Positions 8,263 through 16,636 of a stretch of 25,140 bases of DNA are shown here, piece by piece (the stretch's first letter is position 1; each line of letters starts with the position of its first letter). Where the stretch lies: positions 1-25,140 of the forward strand of contig JAAYOB010000038.1 in assembly GCA_012520575.1 (NCBI GenBank), written 5' to 3'. Under the pieces are notes generated by a model, which saw only the letters and a program-made list of their open reading frames with translations, made no database searches and was not told the DNA's origin. This DNA is from Candidatus Stramentimicrobium fermentans. Lineage in GTDB: Bacteria > Atribacterota > Phoenicimicrobiia > Phoenicimicrobiales > Stramentimicrobiaceae. The position numbers and the translations under genes are program-made.

Positions 8263-9540
8263 ATGACGACTAATTTAAAAAAAGAAAAAACGCTTCTAGT
8301 AGGTGTAAATATTAATCAACATTGCCATTTTAATGAATCAATGAATGAGCTAAGTAATTTAGCTCTTTCTTGCGACTATGAAGTTGTAGGGCAGATAGAG
8401 CAGAATCTAAAAAAGATTAACAAGACTTTTTATATTGGTTCAGGGAAATTAGAAGAGATTAAGAATTCAGCCAATGAGTTAGAGGCAAATGTGATAATCT
8501 TTAACAATGAGTTATCACCTTCTCAGCTCAGAAACTTGGTGAGGGCATTAGAATACCGAATTATAGACAGAACCTCGCTTATTTTAGAGATATTTGTCCG
8601 AAGAGCTAAGACCAGGGAAGCTAAACTTCAGGTGGAAGTGGCTAATATGCAATACATGTTGCCCAGATTGGTTGGCTTAAATGAATCATTGGCTCAGCAA
8701 ACGGGTGGGGTAGGTTCCAAAACAAGAGGATCAGGTGAAAAGGCTTTAGAATTGGACAGAAGACAATTGGAAAGAAAAATATTTGAGCAGAATAAGATTC
8801 TGGAGTCTATTAGTAATGAACGGCAAGTACGACAGAAAAAAAGAGCCAAGAGTATAATCCCGTTGGTTGCCCTGGTTGGTTATACTAATTCAGGAAAATC
8901 TACTCTGATGAATGGGTTGTTAGAAATATCGGGTAAGCCGGTCTCTAAAAGGGTTTTTGAAAAAGACATACTCTTTGCCACACTGGATACTTCGGTAAGG
9001 AAAATAAGTATTCCGGGTTATAGGGAGTTTCTTTTGTCTGATACGGTCGGGTTTATAAGTAACTTACCGCACGAACTAATCAAAGCATTTCGCTCAACTC
9101 TGGAAGAAGTTAGGACAGCAGATTTACTGCTGCATGTCATCGATATTTCCAATCCAGAATATGAAGAACAAATAGCAGCAACTAATAAAACATTGCAAGA
9201 TATTGGGGCAGTTAACATCCCCATACTATACGTGTTTAACAAGATAGATTTAAATAAGGAGTTTGAAGCAAAAACGATTGCTAATAAAGTGTTTGTCTCT
9301 GCCAAAAACCAAGATGAGCTTTCTCTACTGTTAGAACAGATTGATATAAAATTGCGAAAAGAGTACATTGAATGCTGTATGTTTATTCCCTATAATCAGG
9401 GTAAATTAATTTCCTATTTTAAGAGCAATGCCCATATTAAATCGGCCAAATACGAAAATGAGGGTACCATTTTAAAATTAGAATGTCTAAGAAGTGATTA
9501 TAGAAAATATGAACACTTTTTGTGCCAGAATACTCGCTGA
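8263..9540 (+). CDS. hflX: GTPase HflX
   Basis: HflX is a ribosome-associated GTPase that splits stalled 70S ribosomes under stress. The 425-aa protein has the HflX N-terminal domain (residues ~10-125, including YIGSGKLEEI and NNELSPSQLRNL), a helical linker with GVGSKTRGSGEKALELDRR (149-167), then the G domain: G1 GYTNSGKST (206-214), G3 DTVGF followed by ISNLP, and G4 NKID. A ~65-residue C-terminal tail follows. All catalytic motifs are intact and length is normal (360-430 aa). The next gene, a membrane protein, begins about 60 bases downstream on the same strand, so they may share a transcript. Confidence 0.95.
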   Translation: MTTNLKKEKTLLVGVNINQHCHFNESMNELSNLALSCDYEVVGQIEQNLKKINKTFYIGSGKLEEIKNSANELEANVIIFNNELSPSQLRNLVRALEYRIIDRTSLILEIFVRRAKTREAKLQVEVANMQYMLPRLVGLNESLAQQTGGVGSKTRGSGEKALELDRRQLERKIFEQNKILESISNERQVRQKKRAKSIIPLVALVGYTNSGKSTLMNGLLEISGKPVSKRVFEKDILFATLDTSVRKISIPGYREFLLSDTVGFISNLPHELIKAFRSTLEEVRTADLLLHVIDISNPEYEEQIAATNKTLQDIGAVNIPILYVFNKIDLNKEFEAKTIANKVFVSAKNQDELSLLLEQIDIKLRKEYIECCMFIPYNQGKLISYFKSNAHIKSAKYENEGTILKLECLRSDYRKYEHFLCQNTR

Positions 9541-9603
9541 CACTGCATCCGCAACCTTTTTTGTAAATAACTGGCGTAAGAATCTAAAAATTTTAAAAAA
9601 TAT

Positions 9604-10764
9604 GTGAGTGAATCTATGTTTCCTAAACAAAAAACCTCGACTTTTTTAGGAGCCAGAACTATAAAAACTGGCATAGCGGTAGCATTGTCCATCTTTTTAT
9701 CTAACTATGTTCCCCATTCTTTGCCCATTCTGGCAGGAGTGTCAGCAATAATTTGTATACAGCCCAGTATTTCAGCCGGAATACAGAAGGGAATAATCAG
9801 AACCAAGGCTACCTTATTAGGAGGGGCATTGGGACTATTGTTGCACTATATATTTGGGAATAACCTATTGGTAATCGGTGCTGCTGTAAGCTTAACCCTT
9901 TGGCTTTGTCATCGTTTAAAGTGGGAAGATGGAATAGTATTAGCCTCTCTTGTTGTAATGGCGGTAATGGTTAGAAACCCGGGCGAGGCCTTTCCTTACG
10001 CAGTTGGCCGTGTTTTCAGCACCTTAATAGGAATTGTAATGGCTACCTTGATCAATATTGTAATTGCACCGCCACGGCATAGACCTGCTTTCAGGGAGGA
10101 GGTATACTTTTTAACTGAAGGCTTCCCCGGCTTGTATGAAAAAATAGTTAAATCTTACGCCTATCATAGAATTGACCTTATCGAAAATATTGAAAAGGAG
10201 ATAGAAAATATTCAAACCGTAATAGCCGGATTGAGGCAAAAGCTTAAGCACTTTCAAGCCGGAACACAGACGCCGATGGGCAGTATTTTGGAGGGTATAA
10301 AATTAGAAGAATACCTCTTATTTAATAGAAGTGTTCATATAATGGAAAGGGTTGTTAATAAGATTGATGATCTAGTCCTTGTTACCCGGAGAAGTTATGA
10401 AAGAAGACGGCAATTAGAAGAACAAGGAGTCTCTGATGAATTGAATTATTCATCAAAAGAATTCTCTGAATTGAGAGCGGTTTTAGAAGATATAGCCAAG
10501 AAACTTGGTTTATTGCAAATGAGTTTATTTAAGGCAATGGCGGAAGACAAAAATATTCTGATACCACAAATACGAGAAGGAGTAAATGATTTACAAAAAT
10601 TGAAAGAATTGTCACATGATTGTCTTAAACGCTGGGAATTGGTATATTCTGAAAAAATGGATGTCTATTTTCTTATGTCCACCCATCAGATTATTTTTGA
10701 TTTAGAAGAGATTGCCATTGCCCTTATCGATTTTTCCAATAGTATAATTGGAGAGATTAAATAG
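9604..10764 (+). CDS. Aromatic acid exporter (ArAE/FUSC-like) membrane protein
   Basis: The product is up to 386 aa. The N-terminal ~150 residues hold several hydrophobic segments (for example IAVALSIFLSNYV, LLGGALGLLLHYIFG, IVLASLVVMAVMV and LIGIVMATLINIVIAPP), followed by a charged, helical soluble domain of about 230 residues with heptad-like patterns. This is the layout of the ArAE_1/DUF939 family found in Firmicutes, related to fusaric-acid and p-hydroxybenzoate efflux proteins. The transported compound is unknown. The start is uncertain: GTG at 9604 or ATG at 9616, neither with a good SD. There is no membrane-fusion partner nearby. Confidence 0.8.
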   Translation: MSESMFPKQKTSTFLGARTIKTGIAVALSIFLSNYVPHSLPILAGVSAIICIQPSISAGIQKGIIRTKATLLGGALGLLLHYIFGNNLLVIGAAVSLTLWLCHRLKWEDGIVLASLVVMAVMVRNPGEAFPYAVGRVFSTLIGIVMATLINIVIAPPRHRPAFREEVYFLTEGFPGLYEKIVKSYAYHRIDLIENIEKEIENIQTVIAGLRQKLKHFQAGTQTPMGSILEGIKLEEYLLFNRSVHIMERVVNKIDDLVLVTRRSYERRRQLEEQGVSDELNYSSKEFSELRAVLEDIAKKLGLLQMSLFKAMAEDKNILIPQIREGVNDLQKLKELSHDCLKRWELVYSEKMDVYFLMSTHQIIFDLEEIAIALIDFSNSIIGEIK

Positions 10765-10833
10765 CTTAGGTTAAAATGAGAAAAAATAGCGGTCAGCTTC
10801 TATTGAGTTTGACCACAAAATTTTTTTGGTCTG

Positions 10834-11058
10834 TTGGCCAAAGAAAAGCCCTCTCCATCAACCGAGAACTTTTACACTGAATATTTTGATACCTTGCGAA
10901 ATAAGGAATTAGATGAATTATCGGTGAAAACCTTTCTAGCTACCGAACAGCTTATTTCCAGGCTGGGTAACGGTATATTGCAGGATATTCTCTTCAATGC
11001 TAAAGTTTACTCAACAATCTACCGGTATCCGGTTTGCCAGCCATTGTTTAGTAATTAA
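10834..11058 (+). CDS. Doubtful 74-aa ORF, possibly a gene remnant
   Basis: An open frame of 74 codons begins with TTG and has no recognisable SD. Its translation (for example TEYFDTLRNKELDEL and FLATEQLISRLGNGI) has ordinary amino-acid composition and no stop, unlike random AT-rich frames, but I do not recognise a family. It may be the decayed end of a larger gene, since frameshifted remnants are common in this window. The surrounding 410 bases (10765-11174) contain no other gene; a 12-base direct repeat TTATATTGATTT occurs around 11065 and 11143. Confidence 0.3.
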   Translation: MAKEKPSPSTENFYTEYFDTLRNKELDELSVKTFLATEQLISRLGNGILQDILFNAKVYSTIYRYPVCQPLFSN

Positions 11059-11174
11059 TAATAAATTTATATTGATTTAGCAGAACCTTAGTAGATGAGG
11101 ATATGAGATTATAAAAAAGAGTAATTTACTCTATCCTGGTTTATATTGATTTCAGGTTTTAGGAATAATATAAA

Positions 11175-12164
11175 ATGTATGCGAAAGATAATAATATGGA
11201 AAAAATTAACAACAAAACCGAAGAGAATATAGCAGAACAAAAAATTGATTTGAGAGTGGGAATAGCCATAGTGGCAACCCTAATCTTCTGGGCATCTACT
11301 TTTGCCGGTATCAAAGTGGGATTAACGGCTTACAACCCGGGACATTTAGTTTTGCTGCGATTTTTAACGGCTTCCGTGGTTTTATTGCTTTATGCTTTTC
11401 TGGTACGTATGCCCTTTCCGGATAAAAAAGATATTCCCATATTGCTCCTGCTGGGCTTTATCGGCATAACTGTCTATAATCTGAGCCTCACCTATGGTGA
11501 AATTAAAGTTGCTGCCGGTTCTGCCAGTCTTTTGATAGCATCAGCTCCCATATTTACAGCTATCTTGGCCAAGTTTATCTTGAAAGAAGACATCAGTATT
11601 TGGGGCTGGGTAGGAATATTGATAAGTTTTTTAGGTATTAGCCTGATAGTGAGAGGGGAAGGAGGGGCAGTCAGTTTTGAGCCGGCAGCATTTCTAATAC
11701 TTTTATCCGCTATCTGCATCAGCACTTTCTTTGTCTTTCAAAAGCCTCTTTTAAAAAAGTATTCTGCCTTACAATTCACCGCCTATGCTATTTGGAGCGG
11801 TACCCTGTTTCAATTAGTATTTATAGGGGGATTACTCCAAAATATAAAAGAAGCACCTTTTGGGGCAACAATAACCATTGTATATATGGGAATCTTCCCG
11901 GCTGCCTTAGCTTACGTTACTTGGGCTTATGCACTCTCCCGAGCACCAGTTTCGGTAATGGGCAGTTATTTGAATATATCACCGGTAATAGCTATGCTAA
12001 TTGCCTGGATCTGGCTGGGAGAGATACCTACCCGGTTAACTTTGATAGGTGGCTCTCTTGCTCTTATCGGGGTAGCTCTGGTAAATATCTGTGGCAAAGG
12101 AAACAGGGGAAAAATAAAAGATAATTCCCTGCCAGACAAGGAGGGGTATAACCATGAAACATAA
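11175..12164 (+). CDS. EamA/DMT-superfamily transporter
   Basis: This 329-aa inner-membrane protein has about ten hydrophobic segments in two similar halves, each an EamA domain. The first half shows the family opening IFWASTFAGIKVGL followed by P-G-H-LVLLRFLTA (charged R after the second helix), and the second half PAALAYVTWAYALSRAPVSVMGSYLNISPVIAMLIAWIWLGE in pieces, the usual end of RhaT/YdcZ-like drug/metabolite transporters. Substrate unknown; amino acids or other metabolites are typical. The N-terminal 30 residues are polar, so an internal ATG at 11196 is another possible start. Its last codons overlap the SD and ATG of the CopB remnant, implying the two were once translationally coupled. 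Confidence 0.88.
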   Translation: MYAKDNNMEKINNKTEENIAEQKIDLRVGIAIVATLIFWASTFAGIKVGLTAYNPGHLVLLRFLTASVVLLLYAFLVRMPFPDKKDIPILLLLGFIGITVYNLSLTYGEIKVAAGSASLLIASAPIFTAILAKFILKEDISIWGWVGILISFLGISLIVRGEGGAVSFEPAAFLILLSAICISTFFVFQKPLLKKYSALQFTAYAIWSGTLFQLVFIGGLLQNIKEAPFGATITIVYMGIFPAALAYVTWAYALSRAPVSVMGSYLNISPVIAMLIAWIWLGEIPTRLTLIGGSLALIGVALVNICGKGNRGKIKDNSLPDKEGYNHET

Positions 12165-12461
12165 TAAAGACCATAAGCATAGAAATAATTTAAGTACACA
12201 TGCGTAGTAGTTATTATCTATCCTCATGCTCTGGGTTTAACCATACCATTGGCAATAGCCGTTTCGACCACACTTTCTGCTAAACAAGGGTTTTTAATAA
12301 GAAGCGGAACTTCCTTCGAAAATTCCAGAAAGATTACACGGCTGTTTTTGATAAGACAGGTACTCTTGCCGAAGGTCAATTGGGGTAAGTCAGATAATTT
12401 ATTTTGTTCGCTTAGAAGAACTTACCATCATTTTCGCTATAGCTCAAAAACCAACAACTAA
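12154..12461 (+). pseudogene. Remnant of a CopB-type copper P-type ATPase
   Basis: A strong SD (AAGGAGGGG at 12139-12146) leads to ATG 12154 and a His-rich 17-residue peptide MKHNKDHKHRNNLSTHA, typical of CopB N-termini, then a stop. In another frame (from 12204) follows YPHALGLTIPLAIAVSTTL and GFLIRSGTSFENSRKI, the transmembrane metal-binding CPH region of copper/heavy-metal ATPases with the key Cys changed to Tyr. In a third frame (12347-12385) comes FDKTGTLAEGQLG, the phosphorylation motif with its catalytic Asp. The actuator domain, most membrane helices and the ATP-binding domain are absent. At least two frameshifts and one large deletion make it non-functional. Confidence 0.88.
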
Positions 12462-12612
12462 GTACAACTGTTTAAACAGTTTATCCTGGTTTTGCAAAAA
12501 AGCATGGCGTTCTATGTTAGAATAAAAATAGATAAAATTAATAATGTTAACGGACATTTGGTAAGCCTATAAAACGTTAATTATGCATTCATTTTAAAGA
12601 GGAGGAGAGGAG

Positions 12613-13023
12613 ATGCACGAATGGTCTTTAGCTGAAGCAGTCTTGAAATCATCTATTAAAGAGGCTAAAAAAAGGAGTTTAAAAAAACTATTAGAAGTAA
12701 AGATTGTCTTAGGCGACTTACAGGGAATCGAAGAAGAGATTGTAAAATTTGGTCTGGAGAGCTTGAAGAAGGGCACTATGGCAGAGGAGGCAGATTTTAT
12801 ATTTACCAAGGAAGATGCCGCCTTCCAATGCCGAAACTGTCAGTATGCCTGGAATTTAAAGGATATGAATTTGAATAATGAAACCATCAGAGAATCCATT
12901 CATTTTGTTCCCGAAGTGGTACACTCTTTTATTAGGTGCCCGGCTTGTGGAAGTCCTGATTTTGAGGTCATAAAGGGCCGAGGTATTTATATTGAAGAGA
13001 TTACCGGCGAAGATGAAGAATAG
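12613..13023 (+). CDS. hypA: Hydrogenase nickel incorporation protein HypA
   Basis: HypA delivers nickel to the large subunit of [NiFe]-hydrogenases. The 136-aa protein starts MHEWSLAEAV; Met1, His2 and Glu3 form the nickel site. Two CxxC pairs (C73/C76 and C109/C112) bind structural zinc. They are separated by 32 residues containing IRESIHFVPEVVHSFI, an insertion seen in Thermococcales HypA and absent from the shorter E. coli type. The C-terminal GRGIYIEEI is also like the archaeal form. GGAGG lies right before the ATG. The gene is 55 bases upstream of an Mrp-type ATPase, matching the HypA-HypB_AT pair of Thermococcus. No hydrogenase structural gene is in the window. Confidence 0.93.
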   Translation: MHEWSLAEAVLKSSIKEAKKRSLKKLLEVKIVLGDLQGIEEEIVKFGLESLKKGTMAEEADFIFTKEDAAFQCRNCQYAWNLKDMNLNNETIRESIHFVPEVVHSFIRCPACGSPDFEVIKGRGIYIEEITGEDEE

Positions 13024-13078
13024 GAAACAGTAATTTTTGCAATTTTGTGAAATTTTTATCAAGGAGGACAACACTATT

Positions 13079-13834
13079 ATGTTTGATGCAAGAGAAACAT
13101 TGGTAAGAGAAAAATTTGCCGCTTTTAAATATATTATTCCGGTAGTAAGTGGAAAGGGTGGGGTAGGGAAATCCATGATTTCCGCAGCATTGAGTTTAGC
13201 ATTAGCGAAACAGTATAAGACCGGTTTATTGGACCTGGACTTTTGGGGAGCCTCTGCCCATGTTTTGCTGAATGTAGATAGTAAATTTCCCGAAGAGGAA
13301 CATGGCATTTTACCGGAGGAGGTAAAGGGAGTAAAATTCATGTCTGTGGCTTATTACACCCAGGGCAAACCCTTACCCATAAGAGGTACGGAATATACTG
13401 ACGCCTTTTTAGAATTAGCAGCAGTAACCAGATGGGATGATACGGAATATTTAGTTATAGATATGCCGCCAGGAATGGCTGACCCATTCCTTGATATACT
13501 GAAATATGTAAAAAATGGAAATTTTCTGGTAGTCAGTACCCCATCTAAACTCTCAATCAATATTGTTAGTAAGACTCTAGAAATACTGAAAGAACAGAAG
13601 GTTAACATTTTTGGCTTAATTGAAAATATGCGTTCACCCGAAGATTATAGTAATAGAATAGGCCGTTTGGCTGAAAAATTTAATATGGAATATTTAGGAT
13701 ATATTCCTTATTATCAGAATCTCGATACCAAGCTGGACACTTTAGATGATTTTATATCTACTGATTTTTTCCAAAAGATAAAAGAAATTGGCTCTAAATT
13801 TAGGAATAATTTTTGTAAGAAACCTAATCGCTAA
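13079..13834 (+). CDS. Mrp/MinD-family ATPase, likely HypB_AT nickel chaperone
   Basis: The start is the ATG at 13079, with AAGGAGG at a good distance; a TTG 42 bases earlier has none. The 251-aa protein has a deviant Walker A SGKGGVGKS (24-32), a switch-like DLDFWG and Walker B-like YLVIDMPPGM, as in Mrp/NBP35 ATPases. It lacks the C-terminal CxxC that holds Fe-S clusters in true Mrp scaffolds. In Thermococcus kodakarensis an Mrp-like ATPase (HypB_AT) binds HypA and assists nickel insertion in place of the GTPase HypB. Adjacency to a Thermococcales-like hypA supports the same job here; this is inference from context and family, not direct proof. An Fe-S carrier role is the alternative. Confidence 0.82.
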   Translation: MFDARETLVREKFAAFKYIIPVVSGKGGVGKSMISAALSLALAKQYKTGLLDLDFWGASAHVLLNVDSKFPEEEHGILPEEVKGVKFMSVAYYTQGKPLPIRGTEYTDAFLELAAVTRWDDTEYLVIDMPPGMADPFLDILKYVKNGNFLVVSTPSKLSINIVSKTLEILKEQKVNIFGLIENMRSPEDYSNRIGRLAEKFNMEYLGYIPYYQNLDTKLDTLDDFISTDFFQKIKEIGSKFRNNFCKKPNR

Positions 13835-13857
13835 CTCATTTTATAATTTTTATAATA

Positions 13858-14565
13858 ATGAATGACATTAACATCAAAGAAATAAAAAAAGAATTCGAAA
13901 AATACAGTAATCCTGAAAAGGCTAAAACACAGCAAAGGTATTTTAAAACCGGAAAAAACGAATATGGAGAGGGAGATATATTTTTAGGTATTGCTGTACC
14001 GGATACCCGTAAAATTGCACAAAAATATAAAAATATTTCCCTTAAAATAGTTCAAGAATTTCTACAATCAAAGATTCATGAAGAACGCTTGTTTGCACTT
14101 TTAGTATTAATATACCATTTTCGAAATGGTGAAGAGGAAGACAAAAAGAAAATCCATGACTTCTATCTAGAAAATACCAAATTTATTAATAATTGGGATC
14201 TGGTTGACCTTTCTGCGCGGGACATAATCGGAGCGTATTTATATAATAAAGATAGATCTCCCCTTTATGAACTGGTAAAATCAAATAATTTGTGGGAACG
14301 CAGGATAGCCATCATAGCTACCTCTCATTTTATTAAACAAAATGAGTTTGAAGATACTATAAATATTGCTGAGATATTATTGGATGACCGAGAAGACCTT
14401 ATCCATAAAGCCGTTGGTTGGATGCTCAGAGAAGTGGGCAAAAGAGATTTAACGGTGGAAGAAAATTTCCTTAAAAAGCACTTAAAGAAAATGCCGCGTA
14501 CCATGCTGCGTTATGCCATAGAAAAGTTTCCTGAAGAAAAACGGAAGAGTTACCTCTCGAAATAA
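13858..14565 (+). CDS. AlkD-like DNA alkylation repair protein
   Basis: The 235-aa protein is made of HEAT-like helical repeats. Recognisable AlkD segments are YFKTGKNEYGEGDIFLGIAVPDTRKIA near residues 28-54 in pieces, then FINNWDLVDLSARDIIG, ERRIAIIATSHFI and the highly conserved HKAVGWMLREVGKRD before the C-terminal MPRTMLRYAIEKFP. AlkD enzymes excise positively charged N3- and N7-alkylpurines without flipping the base. Length matches the family (220-240). The ATG is only 24 bases after the ATPase stop, so it probably belongs to the hypA transcript, though no SD is visible. With the ogt-type gene at the window start this is a second alkylation-repair gene. Confidence 0.9.
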   Translation: MNDINIKEIKKEFEKYSNPEKAKTQQRYFKTGKNEYGEGDIFLGIAVPDTRKIAQKYKNISLKIVQEFLQSKIHEERLFALLVLIYHFRNGEEEDKKKIHDFYLENTKFINNWDLVDLSARDIIGAYLYNKDRSPLYELVKSNNLWERRIAIIATSHFIKQNEFEDTINIAEILLDDREDLIHKAVGWMLREVGKRDLTVEENFLKKHLKKMPRTMLRYAIEKFPEEKRKSYLSK

Positions 14566-14628
14566 ATCTGCAGCACAGGGATAAGAAAAGCATGATATGG
14601 AGATTTAGTTTTAAATGTCTTTTTGCCC

Positions 14629-14810
14629 AACCTGAGTCTTTCCCGGAAACAAGCTGAATCGGTAAGGACCTATCTGATTCAAAGAGGGATCAGAGACCTC
14701 AGGCTCTTTGCAACAGGTTATATAGAGCGCCGCAACCGGCGGCAACAAATAAAACAGCTGCCGGGATAGCTCAGGATTACAGGGTAGAATTGGTAGTTAA
14801 AGAGGATTAA
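14629..14810 (+). pseudogene. Remnant of an OmpA-family C-terminal domain
   Basis: One frame from 14629 reads NLSLSRKQAESVRTYLIQRG then LRLFATGYIERR, the peptidoglycan-binding helix and strand of OmpA/MotB C-terminal domains. A frameshift near 14745 moves the rest into another frame, TAAGIAQDYRVELVVKED, ending at TAA 14808. The upstream part, including any beta-barrel or lipobox, is missing. It suggests a diderm-type or OmpA-like lipoprotein ancestor. Its stop overlaps the ATG of the following 57-aa ORF, as if the two were once coupled. Confidence 0.78.
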
Positions 14811-14983
14811 TGGAGAAAATATTTAAGGAATTTATAGTCTTCTTTACTCTATATAGAGAATTATTTATTTTGCTGGGAGTTATTTTGCTGGTCTGGCTCA
14901 TTATAGCTTTAACTATTAAATGTTTTGTTAGAAAGCGTGATGAATGGGATGAATGGGAAAATGATATTGAGGATACCGATTGA
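14810..14983 (+). CDS. 57-aa single-pass membrane protein
   Basis: The ATG at 14810 overlaps the TAA of the OmpA remnant and follows AGAGGA at suitable spacing. The 57-aa product has one hydrophobic segment (ELFILLGVILLVWLIIALTI, about residues 17-36) followed by a charged tail: RKR, then acidic WDEWENDIEDTD. The orientation rule (basic residues after the helix) suggests the acidic tail is cytoplasmic. I do not recognise a family. Lying between an OmpA remnant and a PEGA protein, it may belong to an envelope locus. Confidence 0.6.
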   Translation: MEKIFKEFIVFFTLYRELFILLGVILLVWLIIALTIKCFVRKRDEWDEWENDIEDTD

Positions 14984-15066
14984 TGTAACTCTAAAAGCCC
15001 TTTGTAAATTTAAAGAATGATATTTTAAAGTTAAAAACTGACTATTTTAACAATGGAGGTTGAAAT

Positions 15067-16449
15067 ATGGAAGGATTTACTGAAATAAAAAATAAAAAAA
15101 TAGCCCAAAATTCTCTCTTATTACCATCATACTTTTTACTCATCTTAATAATAATACTGATGGTTACCTCTACCGCATTGCCTGCTATGCAAGACGAGAT
15201 AAAAAGGCAAATCCAGATTATCAATCCTTTACCGAATTTCTTCTTATCCCTCCGATTGGATAAAGGTATTGGAGCGACCTATGCCCCGGGTGAAATGGTT
15301 GGCATTTTTATAAAACCGAGTAAGGATTCCTATGTTACAATTTATGGATACGATAGCTTGGGCAATGTAAACTTATTGTTTCCCAATCTAGAGCAAAGAA
15401 ATTCCCTGTTGAATGCTAATCGTGAAACTTATATCGAGTATACTATCAGGCGAGATGATGTTCCCGGCATGGAATACATACAGGGATTCGCCACTATAGA
15501 GCCAGTTCTTATATCTGGGGAAATGGAGAGAATGTTTAGTTCAAATCATATGCCCCGGCTGCCGGAAAAGGTGAATAAATTTACCCGGGAAGTTGAAAGT
15601 ACTTTAATAAATCTACCGCCTTCACAATGGGTAAGCAGTGATATTTTAAATTACCGGGTAATTGAACGAAGACCGGGAGTTGGTCGAATAAATATTGAAT
15701 CACAGCCAGCAGGCGCCGATATTTTACTAAATGGCATGTATATCGGACAGACACCTCTGGAGATGGAACTATGGCAAATAGGAGAATACCAGGTCCGGGT
15801 AGAACTGGATGGGTACAATCCTTGGCATGATAAGGTATTGATTAATAACGGTAGAACAACGTTTGTAAGTGCTGATTTAATAGGTACAGGACAACCGGGT
15901 TCTATAAGTATCATCAGCAATGTAGATATTGGTAGAGTATACCTTGATGAACAATTTAAACGTTTAACGCAATCTGATAAAGAAATAGTAATAGAGGAGG
16001 TTGTTCCCGGTTTTCACACCATTAGAATTTCTTTAGCCGGATATGATGATTGGCGAGACAGGGTTGAGGTCAGGTCAAATCATAGAATTCAGTTGTATGC
16101 TGAGTTGGAGAAAATCATCGTTGAAGGATATCAGGATTACTCTTCAGCTATTAGAATTCCGACTGATCGCTTTTCTGATGATAAAGTTCAAAAGCAGGAG
16201 AAATATCAAAAAATTGAGGGAGAAGCTGTTGTTGTTTACTGTAATGAAGAAGATGCCAGAATATTTATTGACGGTGCATTTAGAACGACCACTTTAGCTG
16301 ATAAAGCCGTGGTTATTGGAGACTTGTCGGAAGGCGTATATGATATCGCTGTAATAAAAGAAGGCTACCGTATCTGGCAGGAGGAAGTTGCAATCAGGTC
16401 AGGCGAAATGGTCTCGGTTTTTGCTGATTTGGTCAGATTAAATAGATGA
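15067..16449 (+). CDS. DUF4384 and triple-PEGA surface protein
   Basis: This 460-aa protein has an N-terminal hydrophobic segment (about residues 14-38, LLPSYFLLILIIILMVT) acting as signal or anchor. Residues ~55-160 fit DUF4384 (KGIGATYAPGEMVGIFI, then DSYVTIYGYDSLGNVNLLFP). Three PEGA-like beta repeats follow: RINIESQPAGADILLNGMYI near 216, SISIISNVDIGRVYLDEQF near 280, and VVVYCNEEDARIFIDGAFR near 382; each ends with a GY-x-x-W then a VSADL- or AEL-like strand. PEGA repeats are extracellular stalks in surface-layer and signalling proteins. No catalytic domain is visible. GGAGG seven bases before the ATG is a clear SD. Function is probably structural at the cell envelope. Confidence 0.85.
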   Translation: MEGFTEIKNKKIAQNSLLLPSYFLLILIIILMVTSTALPAMQDEIKRQIQIINPLPNFFLSLRLDKGIGATYAPGEMVGIFIKPSKDSYVTIYGYDSLGNVNLLFPNLEQRNSLLNANRETYIEYTIRRDDVPGMEYIQGFATIEPVLISGEMERMFSSNHMPRLPEKVNKFTREVESTLINLPPSQWVSSDILNYRVIERRPGVGRINIESQPAGADILLNGMYIGQTPLEMELWQIGEYQVRVELDGYNPWHDKVLINNGRTTFVSADLIGTGQPGSISIISNVDIGRVYLDEQFKRLTQSDKEIVIEEVVPGFHTIRISLAGYDDWRDRVEVRSNHRIQLYAELEKIIVEGYQDYSSAIRIPTDRFSDDKVQKQEKYQKIEGEAVVVYCNEEDARIFIDGAFRTTTLADKAVVIGDLSEGVYDIAVIKEGYRIWQEEVAIRSGEMVSVFADLVRLNR

Positions 16450-16636
16450 TGTAGTTGGTTATCAATAACTGATTCTCTGCCATAAACTTAGAGACAGTGT
16501 CATAATATTATATATAGTATCTGTTAATTGCATTAGTGCTCGAAATCGATTCTAAAAGGCATTTAAGTCCCTTAGCTATTCCATGATAATTATTTAGTTT
16601 AGAATTTAAGAAATCAAATACTTTCTGTTCTACTAT

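Noticed and set aside
12249-12461. A 70-aa novel ORF
   Set aside because: Its first half is the membrane region of CopB and its TTG start lies inside that conserved block; it is part of the pseudogene.
13037-13078. Upstream TTG start for the Mrp-like ATPase
   Set aside because: The SD AAGGAGG at 13061 lies between it and ATG 13079, which is the better start.
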